Origin: Paenibacillus profundus
Lineage (GTDB): Bacteria > Bacillota > Bacilli > Paenibacillales > Paenibacillaceae
Length of the DNA: 49,816 bases
Direction: 5' to 3'
NCBI RefSeq assembly: GCF_021369635.1
Contig: NZ_JAJNBZ010000040.1
Span: 1 to 49,816 of the forward strand
A model generated the notes under the pieces. The model did not search any database and was not told the origin of the DNA. It was given only the letters and a program-made list of their open reading frames with translations. The position numbers and the translations under genes are program-made. Positions 15,598 to 24,006 of this stretch are shown in pieces. Numbering within the stretch: position 1 is the first letter of the stretch; every line of letters starts with the position of its first letter.

Positions 15598-16134
15598 TTA
15601 TTTTTCAAACATATACAATACTCCGTTTTCTGGTTTTAATAATTCTTTCCCCATATAGCCTCTTCGGATCAACTCTTTACTTATAAATCTCATAAGTGCT
15701 CCGTGGCTTACTACTAATATATTTGTTTCTTCGCTTGTCTCGATTCGATCAACGATTTGCCTTACCCTTGTCATGGATTCGCTCCTGCTTTCTTCCTGCG
15801 ACTGATGTGAGAAATACCATGCTACTCGTCCGATAACTAACCATAGCTTAAAATGTAATTTAAATCGCAACTGAATTGCAGATCTGACGTCTATCTCTCT
15901 CAGCAGATTGGTTTTGACAATATGGCCTTTATATAATCGTTCTGCTGTTTGGACTGCTCTTGATAAATCACTTGAAAAACATACGTCCCACTTTGTACTG
16001 CGATCAAACTGATCATTGGGCTGAATAGACGACTTATTATATTCATCAACCCAATAGTTAAATTGGGTTGCGTTCATCCATTTATTTTCGGGTGCATACG
16101 TCACTTTATAGTGTCTGACCAATCCAATCTTCAT
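15598..16134 (-). CDS. Histidine phosphatase superfamily protein
   Basis: A 178-residue protein of the phosphoglycerate-mutase-like branch. The N-terminal phosphohistidine motif appears as LVRHYKV (residues 5-11), with Tyr replacing the usual Gly of RHG. SSDLSRAVQTAERL (about 54-67) holds the second arginine, and LVVSHGALMRF (about 141-151) the second histidine. Such proteins remove phosphate from small metabolites, sugars or proteins; the substrate cannot be told. ATG at 16134 follows AGAGGACG at a rather long distance. Length is normal for the family and there are no frame breaks, in contrast with its neighbours. Confidence 0.75.
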   Translation of the reverse strand: MKIGLVRHYKVTYAPENKWMNATQFNYWVDEYNKSSIQPNDQFDRSTKWDVCFSSDLSRAVQTAERLYKGHIVKTNLLREIDVRSAIQLRFKLHFKLWLVIGRVAWYFSHQSQEESRSESMTRVRQIVDRIETSEETNILVVSHGALMRFISKELIRRGYMGKELLKPENGVLYMFEK

Positions 16135-16223
16135 AACGAATCACGCACGTCCTCTATTGTTATACTAGTTCAAAAATTCCTCACCATATTGTTTGGCAGC
16201 GATAAATTTGGTTTTTAAAGCAA

Positions 16224-16406
16224 TTACAACCTCTCGTTATGATTCAATAAACGGTCCACTTTTTCCTCTAAACGCTGCAAGGTAGCTTTCGTATTGCGCG
16301 TATGCTGTACCATTCGATTTACAAACCGATATAACCCAATGAAAAACAAGGCAATTAATCCGAGAAATACGATCTGGTAGATTGCAATCCCCCAATGAAA
16401 AGTCAT
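16224..16406 (-). CDS. Small membrane protein, DUF4083-like
   Basis: A 60-residue protein with one membrane segment at residues 7-30 (IAIYQIVFLGLIALFFIGLY) followed by a basic, helical and probably coiled-coil tail (TLQRLEEKVDRLLNHNERL). This layout fits the DUF4083 group of small Bacillus membrane proteins of unknown role. ATG at 16406 is preceded by AAGAGGGGTGC at suitable spacing. Confidence 0.6.
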   Translation of the reverse strand: MTFHWGIAIYQIVFLGLIALFFIGLYRFVNRMVQHTRNTKATLQRLEEKVDRLLNHNERL

Positions 16407-16449
16407 TGTTGCACCCCTCTTTCCTTATTCATAACATTTCCTTCCTTTA

Positions 16450-16602
16450 TCAAAATGGTTTAGGTCCACTCATTCTACATTCCCTTCGAATCCAGACTAG
16501 CCTGTTCGGATCGTAGTGAACCGTCTCGAATAGCCGCTCTAACTTTTCCAGTTCCCCGTGAATGTCGCTGATTGCCAATATTCGTTCCAGTGTAACGTTC
16601 AC
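16450..16602 (-). pseudogene. Serine/threonine-type metallophosphatase, N-terminal fragment
   Basis: A GTG at 16602 after AAAGGAA opens a 50-codon frame reading MNVTLERILAISDIHGELEK and then LERLFETVHYDPNRLVWIRR. SDIHGE is the first metal-binding motif of the calcineurin-like phosphatases. The next motif (normally GDYVDRG, some 10 residues later) is missing, and the frame ends in unrelated residues, so only the N-terminal tenth remains. This small frame lies antisense-free but in a different frame from a longer spurious ORF. It adds to the broken-gene run of this region. Confidence 0.55.
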
Positions 16603-16756
16603 TTCCTTTGCCTACCATCGTAACATGAGCGTTCGCTTCTTTTCCAGCCATTAACATTTTTCGATTATTAGGGGCTATGCGCAAAGAAACAGTTCATGTC
16701 GTGTCTTGACAATGGAGAGCAGATGTAGGTCAACTTGAAAACGCGTTGGACTCAAA

Positions 16757-16798
16757 TAAACCTCCAATCTCACATTACGTGAATTCGGAGGTTTTGAC
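16757..16798. terminator. Hairpin with AAACCTCC/GGAGGTTTT arms
   Basis: AAACCTCC and GGAGGTTTT form a terminator-like hairpin with a 21-base loop. It lies between the phosphatase fragment and the IS-like palindrome and may belong to either. Confidence 0.45.
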
Positions 16799-16822
16799 CT
16801 ATACCTTCATTTATTTATTGAC

Positions 16823-16851
16823 ACTCCACACGGCTAAAGCCGTGGGATTCT
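16823..16851. mobile_element. Solo IS200/IS605-like palindromic end
   Basis: CACGGC (16829-16834) pairs with GCCGTG (16839-16844) around TAAA, followed by GGATTCTTAGC. This short imperfect hairpin followed by GGGATTC is typical of ends of IS200/IS605 and IS1341 elements, which are recognised as single-stranded hairpins. No transposase or TnpB remains. The palindrome lies directly at the broken C-terminus of the esterase gene, as if the element or its excision truncated that gene. Confidence 0.45.
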
Positions 16852-17396
16852 TAGCTAGTTGGTGCTTCCATGATTGCCGCTTTTGCTGCATCTACTTCAT
16901 GTCCGAGATTAAAAAATTGATGAAACATTCCTTTATAGCATGTGTAATGAACCGGCACACCTGCTTGCTGTAATCGTTCGGCATAAGCCTTGCCCTCGTA
17001 TCGCAGTGGATCGAACTCTGCTGTGATGACCATGGCCGGTGGCAGGCTGGTTACATTTTTATATAGCAAAGGTGACGAATAAGGGTTCATAGCATCTTCT
17101 TCATTGCGTAAGTATTGGCTGTAGAACCATCGTATAGAATCCACTGTCAACAAATAACCGTTCGCATTCTCTGTCATGGAGGGGAAATCGAATCGAATGT
17201 CTGTAGAGACAGCGGGGTAAATAAGCAGTTGATAGGTGAGCGGCGGACTTCCTTGCTCCTTGGCCTTAATTGCCATTACAGCAGAGAGATTTCCTCCGGC
17301 GCTGTCTCCCCCGACGGCTATCTGTGACGGATTCACGTTAAGCTCATCAGCATGATCTGAGACCCAATTCAAGGAAGCAAATGCATCTTTTAACCG
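16851..17396 (-). pseudogene. Alpha/beta hydrolase (HSL/Aes type), both ends lost
   Basis: The central and C-terminal parts of a lipase/esterase of the hormone-sensitive-lipase family. The nucleophile elbow is GGDSAGGN, the acidic residue lies in VITAEFDPLRYEG and the histidine in KGMFHQF. The N-terminal half with the HGGG oxyanion motif is missing: the reading enters from the decayed siderophore-binding gene at about 17,396 with DAFASLNWVSDHAD. The C-terminus ends in a stop generated at the IS-like palindrome. A start inside the gene (ATG-like at 17372) would give a protein without an oxyanion hole, so it is scored as a pseudogene. Confidence 0.7.
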
Positions 17397-17940
17397 CAGT
17401 GATAGAACTCCATATTGGATCTTTTTTGTTCAACGCACCGCCGTTCGATTCATCCAAAAAGATATAATCGCCGGCATAATCAGCCAGCACTTCAAAAGAA
17501 ACTTGCTTATATGTTTCCCCCTGATCCATCATCTCCTTCTGAATAAGAGCTGGGGGAATTAACTGAAGATGTCTGTAGATCGCTTGTCCGCCACGATAAA
17601 TGCCGTCCCCAATACTATCAATTCCGGAGATGAGATTCTGTATATGCACGTTTTTAAGATCGGAATCGGTTGCGCCAACAGGCTTTACCCCCAATAGAAG
17701 CAGCGTAGGTAAATATCCGTCTACGATAACCCGTTGTGGATTCGCCGGTATTTCAATATCGCCATGAATCGTGTTTACGACTTTCGTTTTTGATTCTTTT
17801 TTTGTGCTGGAGCCCATAAATTCATCAAGGGATGTCTGACTTTCGGAGGATTGGGTGCTCGTACCGCTACATGCGGTAATAAGTATAGAAAATAAAACGA
17901 ATAACATATAAACGATATAATTACGTTTACAATTAATCAT
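17347..17940 (-). pseudogene. Siderophore-binding lipoprotein with deletions, fused to esterase sequence
   Basis: ATG at 17940 follows GGGGAGGG. Signal peptide and lipobox (LITACSG) are intact, and HGDIEIPANPQRVIVDGYLP opens the binding domain. After IDSIGDG about 130 residues usual for this family are missing, and the text resumes near the C-terminal lobe (SFEVLADYAGDYIFLDES). At DPIWSSITAVK the normal C-terminus is replaced: the DNA continues as an internal part of the esterase gene, out of frame, and the frame stops 13 codons later. Internal deletion plus a chimeric end make it non-functional. Confidence 0.7.
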
Positions 17941-18039
17941 TGTATCCCTCCCCCCTGCGCATTCCTTATCATTCACGACTACATTAACCATTTCGCAGCA
18001 GTACGTTTCATGTGCCTTACAGTTGATAAGGAGCGCTGG

Positions 18040-19359
18040 TCAGTTTTCCTCTTTGTTTTGTTTGCTGTGAACGGAATCCAGGGTTGAAGCCTTCGGATAT
18101 GGAAAGAGCCGGCTCTTGCTTACACCTATCATTTGAGATGTATAGATGCCGGTATGCCCAGAGAATAAATAGCTGACCACGCACACCATAAAGAGATATA
18201 CGCTCGCTTCGGAACCAAACAATTCAATCCCCATCACAAAACAAGCTAGCGGAGTATTGGTTGCGCCACTGAAGACAGCGACCATGCCTAGAGCAGCCAT
18301 AAATGGTGCCGACACCTGCAGCAAAGCGGCCAAAGCGTTGCCTAGAGTAGCCCCAATGACAAAGAGCGGGGTCACTTCTCCTCCCTGAAACCCGGCTCCA
18401 AGGGTTACCGATGTAAATACAGTCTTAAGGAAAAAAGAGCCTGGAGCGACTTCACCATCGAAAGCCTGCGACAATAATGGAAGCCCCAGTCCAATATAAT
18501 CACGAGTTCCGACCAGATAGACCAAGCCGATGACAATCACACCGCCAACAAAGCTTTTTAACATCGGATTTTTGAAAAGGAAGGAGAAGCCCTTTTTCAA
18601 ACGATGGGTCAGCTCACTGAACAAAATGCTTGTCAAACCAAACAAAATGGCTGCAATACACACTTTTAGAATCAAGGGAAGTGTCATCTCTGGAATGGCC
18701 CCAATGGTATAATGGCTATGGTGAACCCCCCACGCAGCAGTTACTCTGTCCCCCACCAAGCTGGCAACAAAGCTTGGGAAAATAGCACTGTGCCTGAACA
18801 TGCCAATTGCCAGCACTTCAATGGCAAAAAAAGTGCCTGCCAACGGTGTGCCAAAGACCGAGCCAAACCCGCTGCTTATTCCACATATAAGTATGATTTT
18901 TCGGTCCAATGCATCCAATTTGAAACATTTTCCAATCCATTCCGACAGACTTCCTCCCATTTGCACCGCTGTTCCTTCCCGACCTGCAGATCCGCCAAAC
19001 AAATGGGTAATAATTGTGCCAAACAATACTAATGGAGCCATTCGAAAAGGCACATGCTCTTGTGCTTCCGTATTGATTTGTTCCAGGATTAAATTGTTCC
19101 CTTTTGAGGCGTTGTTGCCGTAACGTTTATATAAATAACTTACGGCCGCTCCTCCAATGGGCAGTAAGAACAACAGCCACGAATACTGCAAGCGCATGTC
19201 AGTAGCCCACTCTAAGCTGGTGAGGAAAAATGCGGAGGCTGATCCGGTAATAATCCCCACCACACCACCAAGCAATATCCATTTAAGAACATAAAATAGA
19301 ATCGCGGCATGGAGCTGTTTTTTTGCCAACCTTCTCGCTTGCAGCTTCAGTTTTTCCAT
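18040..19359 (-). CDS. CLC-type fluoride/proton antiporter (eriC-F like)
   Basis: A 439-residue CLC membrane protein with about 12 to 14 hydrophobic segments. GREGT is at residues 126-130 (GGSAGREGTAVQMGG), and the anion-path segment near residues 37-42 differs from the chloride-channel consensus GSGIP, as in the fluoride-specific branch. It would expel fluoride in exchange for protons. ATG at 19359 follows TGGAGGAA at good spacing. The strongest support for fluoride as substrate is a fluoride riboswitch with terminator directly upstream. A monocistronic unit. Confidence 0.88.
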   Translation of the reverse strand: MEKLKLQARRLAKKQLHAAILFYVLKWILLGGVVGIITGSASAFFLTSLEWATDMRLQYSWLLFLLPIGGAAVSYLYKRYGNNASKGNNLILEQINTEAQEHVPFRMAPLVLFGTIITHLFGGSAGREGTAVQMGGSLSEWIGKCFKLDALDRKIILICGISSGFGSVFGTPLAGTFFAIEVLAIGMFRHSAIFPSFVASLVGDRVTAAWGVHHSHYTIGAIPEMTLPLILKVCIAAILFGLTSILFSELTHRLKKGFSFLFKNPMLKSFVGGVIVIGLVYLVGTRDYIGLGLPLLSQAFDGEVAPGSFFLKTVFTSVTLGAGFQGGEVTPLFVIGATLGNALAALLQVSAPFMAALGMVAVFSGATNTPLACFVMGIELFGSEASVYLFMVCVVSYLFSGHTGIYTSQMIGVSKSRLFPYPKASTLDSVHSKQNKEEN

Positions 19360-19384
19360 CGATTTGTTCCTCCAGGTTCAATTG

Positions 19385-19471
19385 AGCCAAAAAAACAGAC
19401 TCCTACCAGTAAAAGTTGCTTACCGGTAGGAGTCATTAGCTCAAAGGCAGTTAAAGGCGAACTCCATCGCC
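19385..19471 (-). ncRNA. Fluoride riboswitch (crcB motif) with terminator
   Basis: On the minus strand the RNA begins GGCGATGGAGTTCGCC (19471-19456), the hallmark P1/pseudoknot start of the fluoride riboswitch, followed by AACTGCCTTTGAGCTAATGA. Next comes a perfect terminator stem GACTCCTACC... / ...GGTAGGAGTC (19434-19398), then TG and seven T. Without fluoride the terminator should form; with fluoride the aptamer holds it open and the CLC gene is read. Layout matches known Bacillus crcB-motif switches. Confidence 0.92.
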
Positions 19472-19485
19472 TATGATTTGTTATC

Positions 19486-19515
19486 ATTATATTCGATATT
19501 TAATGGAGAATGCAA
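19486..19515 (-). promoter_or_regulatory. Promoter of the fluoride riboswitch and CLC gene
   Basis: On the minus strand TTGCAT (19515-19510) and TATAAT (19491-19486) are 18 bases apart; transcription would start near 19478, just before the aptamer. Confidence 0.65.
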
Positions 19516-19519
19516 TAGC

Positions 19520-20653
19520 TTATCCATGAGTGAAATCCCTTGCAGGACCGACTGACAGCCTCTCCACAAGCTTAACGGGGATTTGTATGTTTTGCGACGC
19601 AATTCTGCCAGTCTCGATTCCCTCGACAACTAATTCTGCGCTTTTTCTGCCGATTTCAAAAAAATTCTGTTCAAACGTTGTTAACGGAATATCCAGATGG
19701 TGAACGATTTCATTATTGTCAAAACCAATCAAAGACATGTCTCCGGGAATCGACATTCCCGCTTCCGACAAATATTTATATAAATCGGTCGCAATCGTAT
19801 CATTTTCACATTGGATCGCTGTCACCTGAAGTTCTCTACATTTTTGCATTAAACGGGACAAAAACTCCTGTTTCCCCAGCTTTCGGGTATGAACAATGGC
19901 ATTCAGAACGACCATTTCATCATTAATGTATAGTCCATTTTCTTTTAAAGCCTGACAGTATCCAAAATAGCGATTTCTTACCGAAGAAGTGGATTCAATG
20001 CTAATGCTAGAAACGAACCCTATTCTCCGGTGTCCCTGCGCAATTAATTGGCTGGCCGCTTGATAGCCGCCATTGAAATTATCAGAAGTCACACTAGTGA
20101 CTGGGACACTCTCGAAATATTTGTCAATGGTGACAATCGGATACGAATTGAAATACAATGTATTTATAATTTCCCAATTTGTACTATCCGATACGGGATA
20201 ATAGATGATGCCCGGAATGCCGTTTTTCGGGAGCGTCTTGAGAAATTCATTTTCATTCTCTGAATTCGCATCCGTCTGATGAATGCTTAAGTAATATCCC
20301 TTTGCATTCAAATAATCCGAAGCTCCTCGAATATAACCGATCAACCCGCTGGCATTATCGAAAGGCAATATCATCGACACCACTTTATTCATTCCATCCA
20401 GCCTTGGCCCTGAGTGGTCAGCATAACGAGATAGCGCCTTCACATAACTTCCGCTTCCTCTGATTCGATAAATGTAGCCTTCACGCTCCAACTCGGCCAA
20501 TGCCCTTTTTGAAGTAATGCGACTGACTGAGAACTGCTTCGCTAATTCGACTTCAGTCGGAAGTCTTTGATCCGCCTTATACTCGTTTTGTAATATTCTC
20601 TCTTTTAGATCATTCAAAATAACAAGATATAATGGTTCATTTGCCTTTGACAT
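19520..20653 (-). CDS. GntR-type regulator with LacI-like sugar-binding domain
   Basis: A 377-residue regulator of the AraR layout. Residues 5-75 are a GntR winged helix (LKERILQNEYKADQRLPTEVELAKQFSVSRIT... IRGSGSYV), followed by a periplasmic-binding-like effector domain (about 90-370) with SYPIVTIDKYF, RRIGFVSS and MSLIGFDNNEI. Such proteins repress sugar-use genes and release DNA on binding a sugar. ATG at 20653 is chosen with AGGATGTGG upstream; longer frames lack a binding site. The likely target, a sugar ABC operon on the same strand, is represented only by a broken binding-protein gene upstream, so the regulator may be orphaned. Confidence 0.82.
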   Translation of the reverse strand: MSKANEPLYLVILNDLKERILQNEYKADQRLPTEVELAKQFSVSRITSKRALAELEREGYIYRIRGSGSYVKALSRYADHSGPRLDGMNKVVSMILPFDNASGLIGYIRGASDYLNAKGYYLSIHQTDANSENENEFLKTLPKNGIPGIIYYPVSDSTNWEIINTLYFNSYPIVTIDKYFESVPVTSVTSDNFNGGYQAASQLIAQGHRRIGFVSSISIESTSSVRNRYFGYCQALKENGLYINDEMVVLNAIVHTRKLGKQEFLSRLMQKCRELQVTAIQCENDTIATDLYKYLSEAGMSIPGDMSLIGFDNNEIVHHLDIPLTTFEQNFFEIGRKSAELVVEGIETGRIASQNIQIPVKLVERLSVGPARDFTHG

Positions 20654-20725
20654 TCGGTTTCCACATCCTAAACACGATAAACATCCCCACAGAAAAACAT
20701 TCACCATTCCACGATGTCTGCACAT

Positions 20726-21043
20726 ACAGTATATCGATTTCTAATTACGTTTACCAGAGATTCAAGCTTTGAGCAGTCTTACGGTGACCTATCATAACGC
20801 TTGCTGTTCCGCTCGTCCAGCGACACGCTCAGACTAACAAGGGCGCATCCCCCGTCCCTTTGCTTCATTCTCCCCTTCCATCAGAAGGGAGCATGCTCAC
20901 TCTAGATTACTGCCATTATAATTAGCCGCTTCATGGAATGACCTCTATACGAAACGGAACCGAATGTGTCTTCCCCCGTCGTTATCTTTCCTGACGGTAT
21001 GGGAGAGTGGAGCTAAGGGCCATTTGTACGGAAGCCCGACAAC
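20726..21043. other. Intergenic gap without a gene
   Basis: No open frame with a ribosome binding site and no recognisable RNA is seen between the GntR/LacI regulator and the terminator at 21,044. It may be deletion scar sequence of the decayed sugar operon. Confidence 0.4.
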
Positions 21044-21083
21044 ATAAAAGCCCAATAACGGAATGCAACCCGTTACTAGGCTA
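21044..21083 (-). terminator. Terminator after the decayed sugar-binding gene
   Basis: On the minus strand AGCCTAGTAACGG pairs with CCGTTATTGGGCT with one bulge around a 7-base loop, then TTTA. Confidence 0.6.
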
Positions 21084-21107
21084 TTCATTATAGAAATACT
21101 TTGTTTT

Positions 21108-22138
21108 TTACTTCACATTGTTATATCGCTCATACTGGGCACGTTTAATCTCCACATATTTTTCAGCCCCCATTTTATTGAGCGTCGCTACATAATTATC
21201 CCACTCAGCATCCAAATCTAATTTGCCCGTTATAAATTTAACACGCATTTCAGCAATATATTTGTTAATATCCGTCATGATTGCGCTAGTTTGTTTGCTT
21301 TCTTCCGGTGTCGGCATAAAATCAGGCCATCTTTCTTCTGGAGCATACTTTTCAAGCTCTGCCGTATCGGCGAGAATGTCTTGGGCCACTGTCGTTCCCT
21401 TGATTGCCGTTCTCAATTCATCCAAAGGCTCCACATACAGGTAATCTCCTCCATATACGTTATCTACATACTGGAACGCTCCCAATTGCAAGCCGCCTTT
21501 ATAGTTTGCAATCTCATCAATATATACAGGCTTGCCATCTACCATATTGTAAGTTTCGCCTTCAATCCCTAACGTTCCGAATTTCGAGCCTTCTTCGCCG
21601 TAAAAATAATCCACCCATTTCAACGTTTGCTCCGGATGTTTATTTTTATTGGTAATAATGAAAGAGGAAATGCCTCGAGTCGGCGGATCCATCCAGTTCA
21701 CGACCTTGTCTCCATTCGGACCTTCAAGCACATTGATTCCAATAAAGTTCTTCTTCACATCGCTGCCAAGATAATCTGCGCCAACCCACGAGAAGGCACC
21801 GACCAAATCTTTGGCACCGTCAGCCACCCATTGCGCATATTCGTAGCCGGAGAAATTTTGCTGAGGCAGCGACTTGTCATTGTACAACTCGATTAAATAT
21901 TTCCAGACTTCTTTATACTTTGGATCGTTAAATATCGTTTTCAACTGTCCGTCTTTGTCTTTATAAATCCAGTTGCTGTTCGCCTTCAATCCACCATTGC
22001 CCATTCCAAAGCTTCCGAATAATTGTCTCTCAAGCGCCCAATTCAGAGTGCCTGTCGGTGCCACCCAACTCATTTCATTTCCTGCTGTCCCATCACCGTT
22101 AGCGTCTTTTTCATGAAAAGCCTTTAATGTGCTTCTGA
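21108..22138 (-). pseudogene. Sugar ABC transporter binding protein, N-terminus lost
   Basis: An intact stretch of 321 codons gives the C-terminal two thirds of a family 1 solute-binding protein of the LplA type (FIITNKNKHPEQTLKWVDYF and EERWPDFMPTPEESKQ are typical). Upstream, in another frame, lies AFHEKDANGDGTAGNE, which in complete relatives directly precedes this part, so a frameshift sits at about 22,075. Still further upstream the sequence changes abruptly to an IS3 transposase tail at 22,139. Signal peptide and lobe 1 are missing. It probably encoded the binding protein of an oligosaccharide importer controlled by the neighbouring GntR/LacI protein. Confidence 0.72.
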
Positions 22139-22276
22139 CAAGCTATAGATGATTATATGGAATTTTATAATAACCGCAGGATGCATAGAAGCTTAAAAAA
22201 GCGATCGCCAATCGCCTTTCTAAAGGGTGTTGAGGATGGCACTGTTGATGCTGGTAAATTCGCAGTGGCGGTCTAA
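22139..22276 (+). pseudogene. IS3-family transposase, C-terminal remnant
   Basis: A 45-codon stretch reads QAIDDYMEFYNNRRMHRSL, then KKRSPIAFLKG and an acidic tail to a stop. DYMEFYNNRR-x-H-x-SL-x-x-RSP is the characteristic end of the IS3/IS150 integrase domain. Nothing of the catalytic core remains. It abuts the broken end of the sugar-binding gene, so an insertion sequence probably caused that truncation. Confidence 0.6.
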
Positions 22277-22520
22277 GTGTGAGCTTCTTAAATTGAAGCT
22301 ATTCTCTGAAAAAATAAGCTATTCTACGATCGCAATTGATTATCTGCCTAGTTCTCCATAATTAGGGGGTCGAACCGCTTATGCAGTCCAGCACTAGGAA
22401 TCACGAGCAATGGGACCAAACAAATGTACAAATGCAGTTGGAGCATTACTGAAAATTTGATTCATATGCAAAGGTCTTCCATCACGCCTCGTGCGCTAGA
22501 GAGGATGATATCATAACGTA

Positions 22521-22780
22521 GCGCCTTCGTCAGTAACACGGGGACGGTAGCTGTTATGCTGCCAATTGTGGTCAGTCTGGCCACATGTGCTAATATCAGT
22601 CCGAGGCGTTTGCTTATGCCGTTGGTTTTTGCCAGCAGCTTGGGCGGCACGCTTACCATGATCGGTACTCCTCCCAATCTAGTCATCAACGAAACGCTAA
22701 GCAAGGCGGGATTCGAGGAACTATCCTTTTTCTCGTTCACCGCGATCGGATTGGTCTGCTTGGTTATCGGTACCGGCCTT
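22521..22780 (+). pseudogene. Partial copy of the SLC13 permease gene at 38,543
   Basis: This 260-bp segment aligns without gaps to 38,859-39,118, inside the SLC13 gene, with about 14 differences by eye (near 95% identity). It encodes MLPIVVSLATCANISPRRLL and on to GFEELSFFSFTAIGLVCLVI, with substitutions such as Ser to Cys and Gly to Arg in conserved positions. Both ends are abrupt and no start or rest of the gene is present. It is a duplicated or transferred gene fragment. Confidence 0.85.
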
Positions 22781-22823
22781 CCTCCCTCTTACGATAGTAC
22801 CCGATATGTTCGCGTCATCGCTT

Positions 22824-23543
22824 TTATAACAATGATTTTAATTGTACTAACTTTATAGGCTCTCTGGTCGTAATTGCATCGACACCCATTTCGATAAACC
22901 TTAATATATCGTTTGTTGAATTAACCGTATATACCCATACGGCTAAATGATGTGTATGCGCTAAGTCTACTAGCTCCTTGCGGCATGTCCGATAATCCAT
23001 ATTTAAGCCGTAGGCGGAGCTACGAACGGCTTCATCGCACATTCTTTGGGCAAACGCTCCGTAATTGGCGATATCTCGTTCACTCAGCTCATCCGGCGTA
23101 TTGAACACGATTCGGATCCGATTATATTTGCTTGCAATGCCGTGACTGCAGCCAGTAACGAAGACTTTCTTCTCTAAGCCGTACTCTACGACACATTGCA
23201 TCGCAGGTTCGACTGTTTCTTCATTTTTGATATCTAAATTGAGTTGAATGTCATACTGTTTTACAACTTCGAGAATTTGCGCGAACTTCACAATATGTCT
23301 ATTTTCATAGATAGGGCTTAATTGAATGCGATTTTCATATTGATTTAATTGTTTATAGGTATGCTGAAGCAGCAATGGAGAATGGTCGTGCAGGAGAACT
23401 ACGGTGCCGTCCGCTGTCACTCTCAAATCAATTTCGACAAGATCGGCACTCGATTGCATGCCTTCAAGGAAAGACTCCATCGTATTGTCAGGAGCGGCTC
23501 CTCCTCCCGTATGTGCGCTAACCAAAGGATATTTTTGTGCCAT
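22824..23543 (-). CDS. Glycerophosphodiester phosphodiesterase family protein
   Basis: A 239-residue TIM-barrel enzyme that cleaves glycerophosphodiesters to glycerol 3-phosphate and an alcohol. AHTGGGAAPDNTMESF (residues 10-25) gives the catalytic first motif, although the usual His-Arg-Gly is His-Thr-Gly. VEIDLRVTADGTVVLLHDHS (36-55) provides the metal-binding Glu-x-Asp and the second histidine. The C-terminal VWVYTVNS... GVDAITTREP is typical. No signal peptide, so it is cytoplasmic. ATG at 23543 follows GAGGTG. It is the last intact gene of the long minus-strand catabolic cluster. The Arg to Thr change could affect phosphate binding. Confidence 0.82.
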   Translation of the reverse strand: MAQKYPLVSAHTGGGAAPDNTMESFLEGMQSSADLVEIDLRVTADGTVVLLHDHSPLLLQHTYKQLNQYENRIQLSPIYENRHIVKFAQILEVVKQYDIQLNLDIKNEETVEPAMQCVVEYGLEKKVFVTGCSHGIASKYNRIRIVFNTPDELSERDIANYGAFAQRMCDEAVRSSAYGLNMDYRTCRKELVDLAHTHHLAVWVYTVNSTNDILRFIEMGVDAITTREPIKLVQLKSLL

Positions 23544-23664
23544 GATTACTCTTTCACCTCTTATTTTTCTGCTTATCTATAGAGAACTCACTGTCTTAAG
23601 CTTAACGCCTGTGAAACAGTATATTCTGTCCAATTTATCTGAGTCACCTTTGCGCTTTATGCGG

Positions 23665-23990
23665 TTAAATATACAGTCTGGCTAAAGCTTCCCTGTAAAT
23701 TTGCGGGTCCGGTTTAAGATGGGTTATATTTTCTTTTGTACGAATACAATCGAAATAATTAATTAGCCCGTACTTTTTAAATCCGACGGCCCAATCATAG
23801 TGAGCGCTTGTAGCTAGGCCAATTTCGAGCCCGAGCCGTCTACCTTCCTCCATCTTCTGACTACGTCGGCAATAGCCCCGTTTTCGCAATCATGTCGCGA
23901 TGAATAACATCATGACGCTCTCAATCTCCTTATGATCAAGCACAACTCCGAGCGCCGCTTCCAGATATGCACAGGCGCGCTAACAAGAAT
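23665..23990 (-). pseudogene. HAD-superfamily hydrolase fragment
   Basis: LGLEIGLATSAHYDWAVGFK and KYGLINYFDCIRTKENITHL match the core of beta-phosphoglucomutase-like HAD hydrolases: the second-motif Ser in ATSA, and the lysine of motif III in HLKPDPQIY. The frame ends soon after (EALARLYI), before motif IV. The N-terminal Asp-x-Asp part is absent; upstream DNA up to 23,990 retains only a cap-like stretch in another frame. Both ends are therefore lost. Confidence 0.65.
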
Positions 23991-24006
23991 CCGTCGCCGC
24001 TCACGC

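Noticed and set aside
16475..16684. 69-codon minus-strand frame
   Set aside because: The neighbouring frame carries a clear metallophosphatase N-terminus (LAISDIHGE), so this frame is a shadow.
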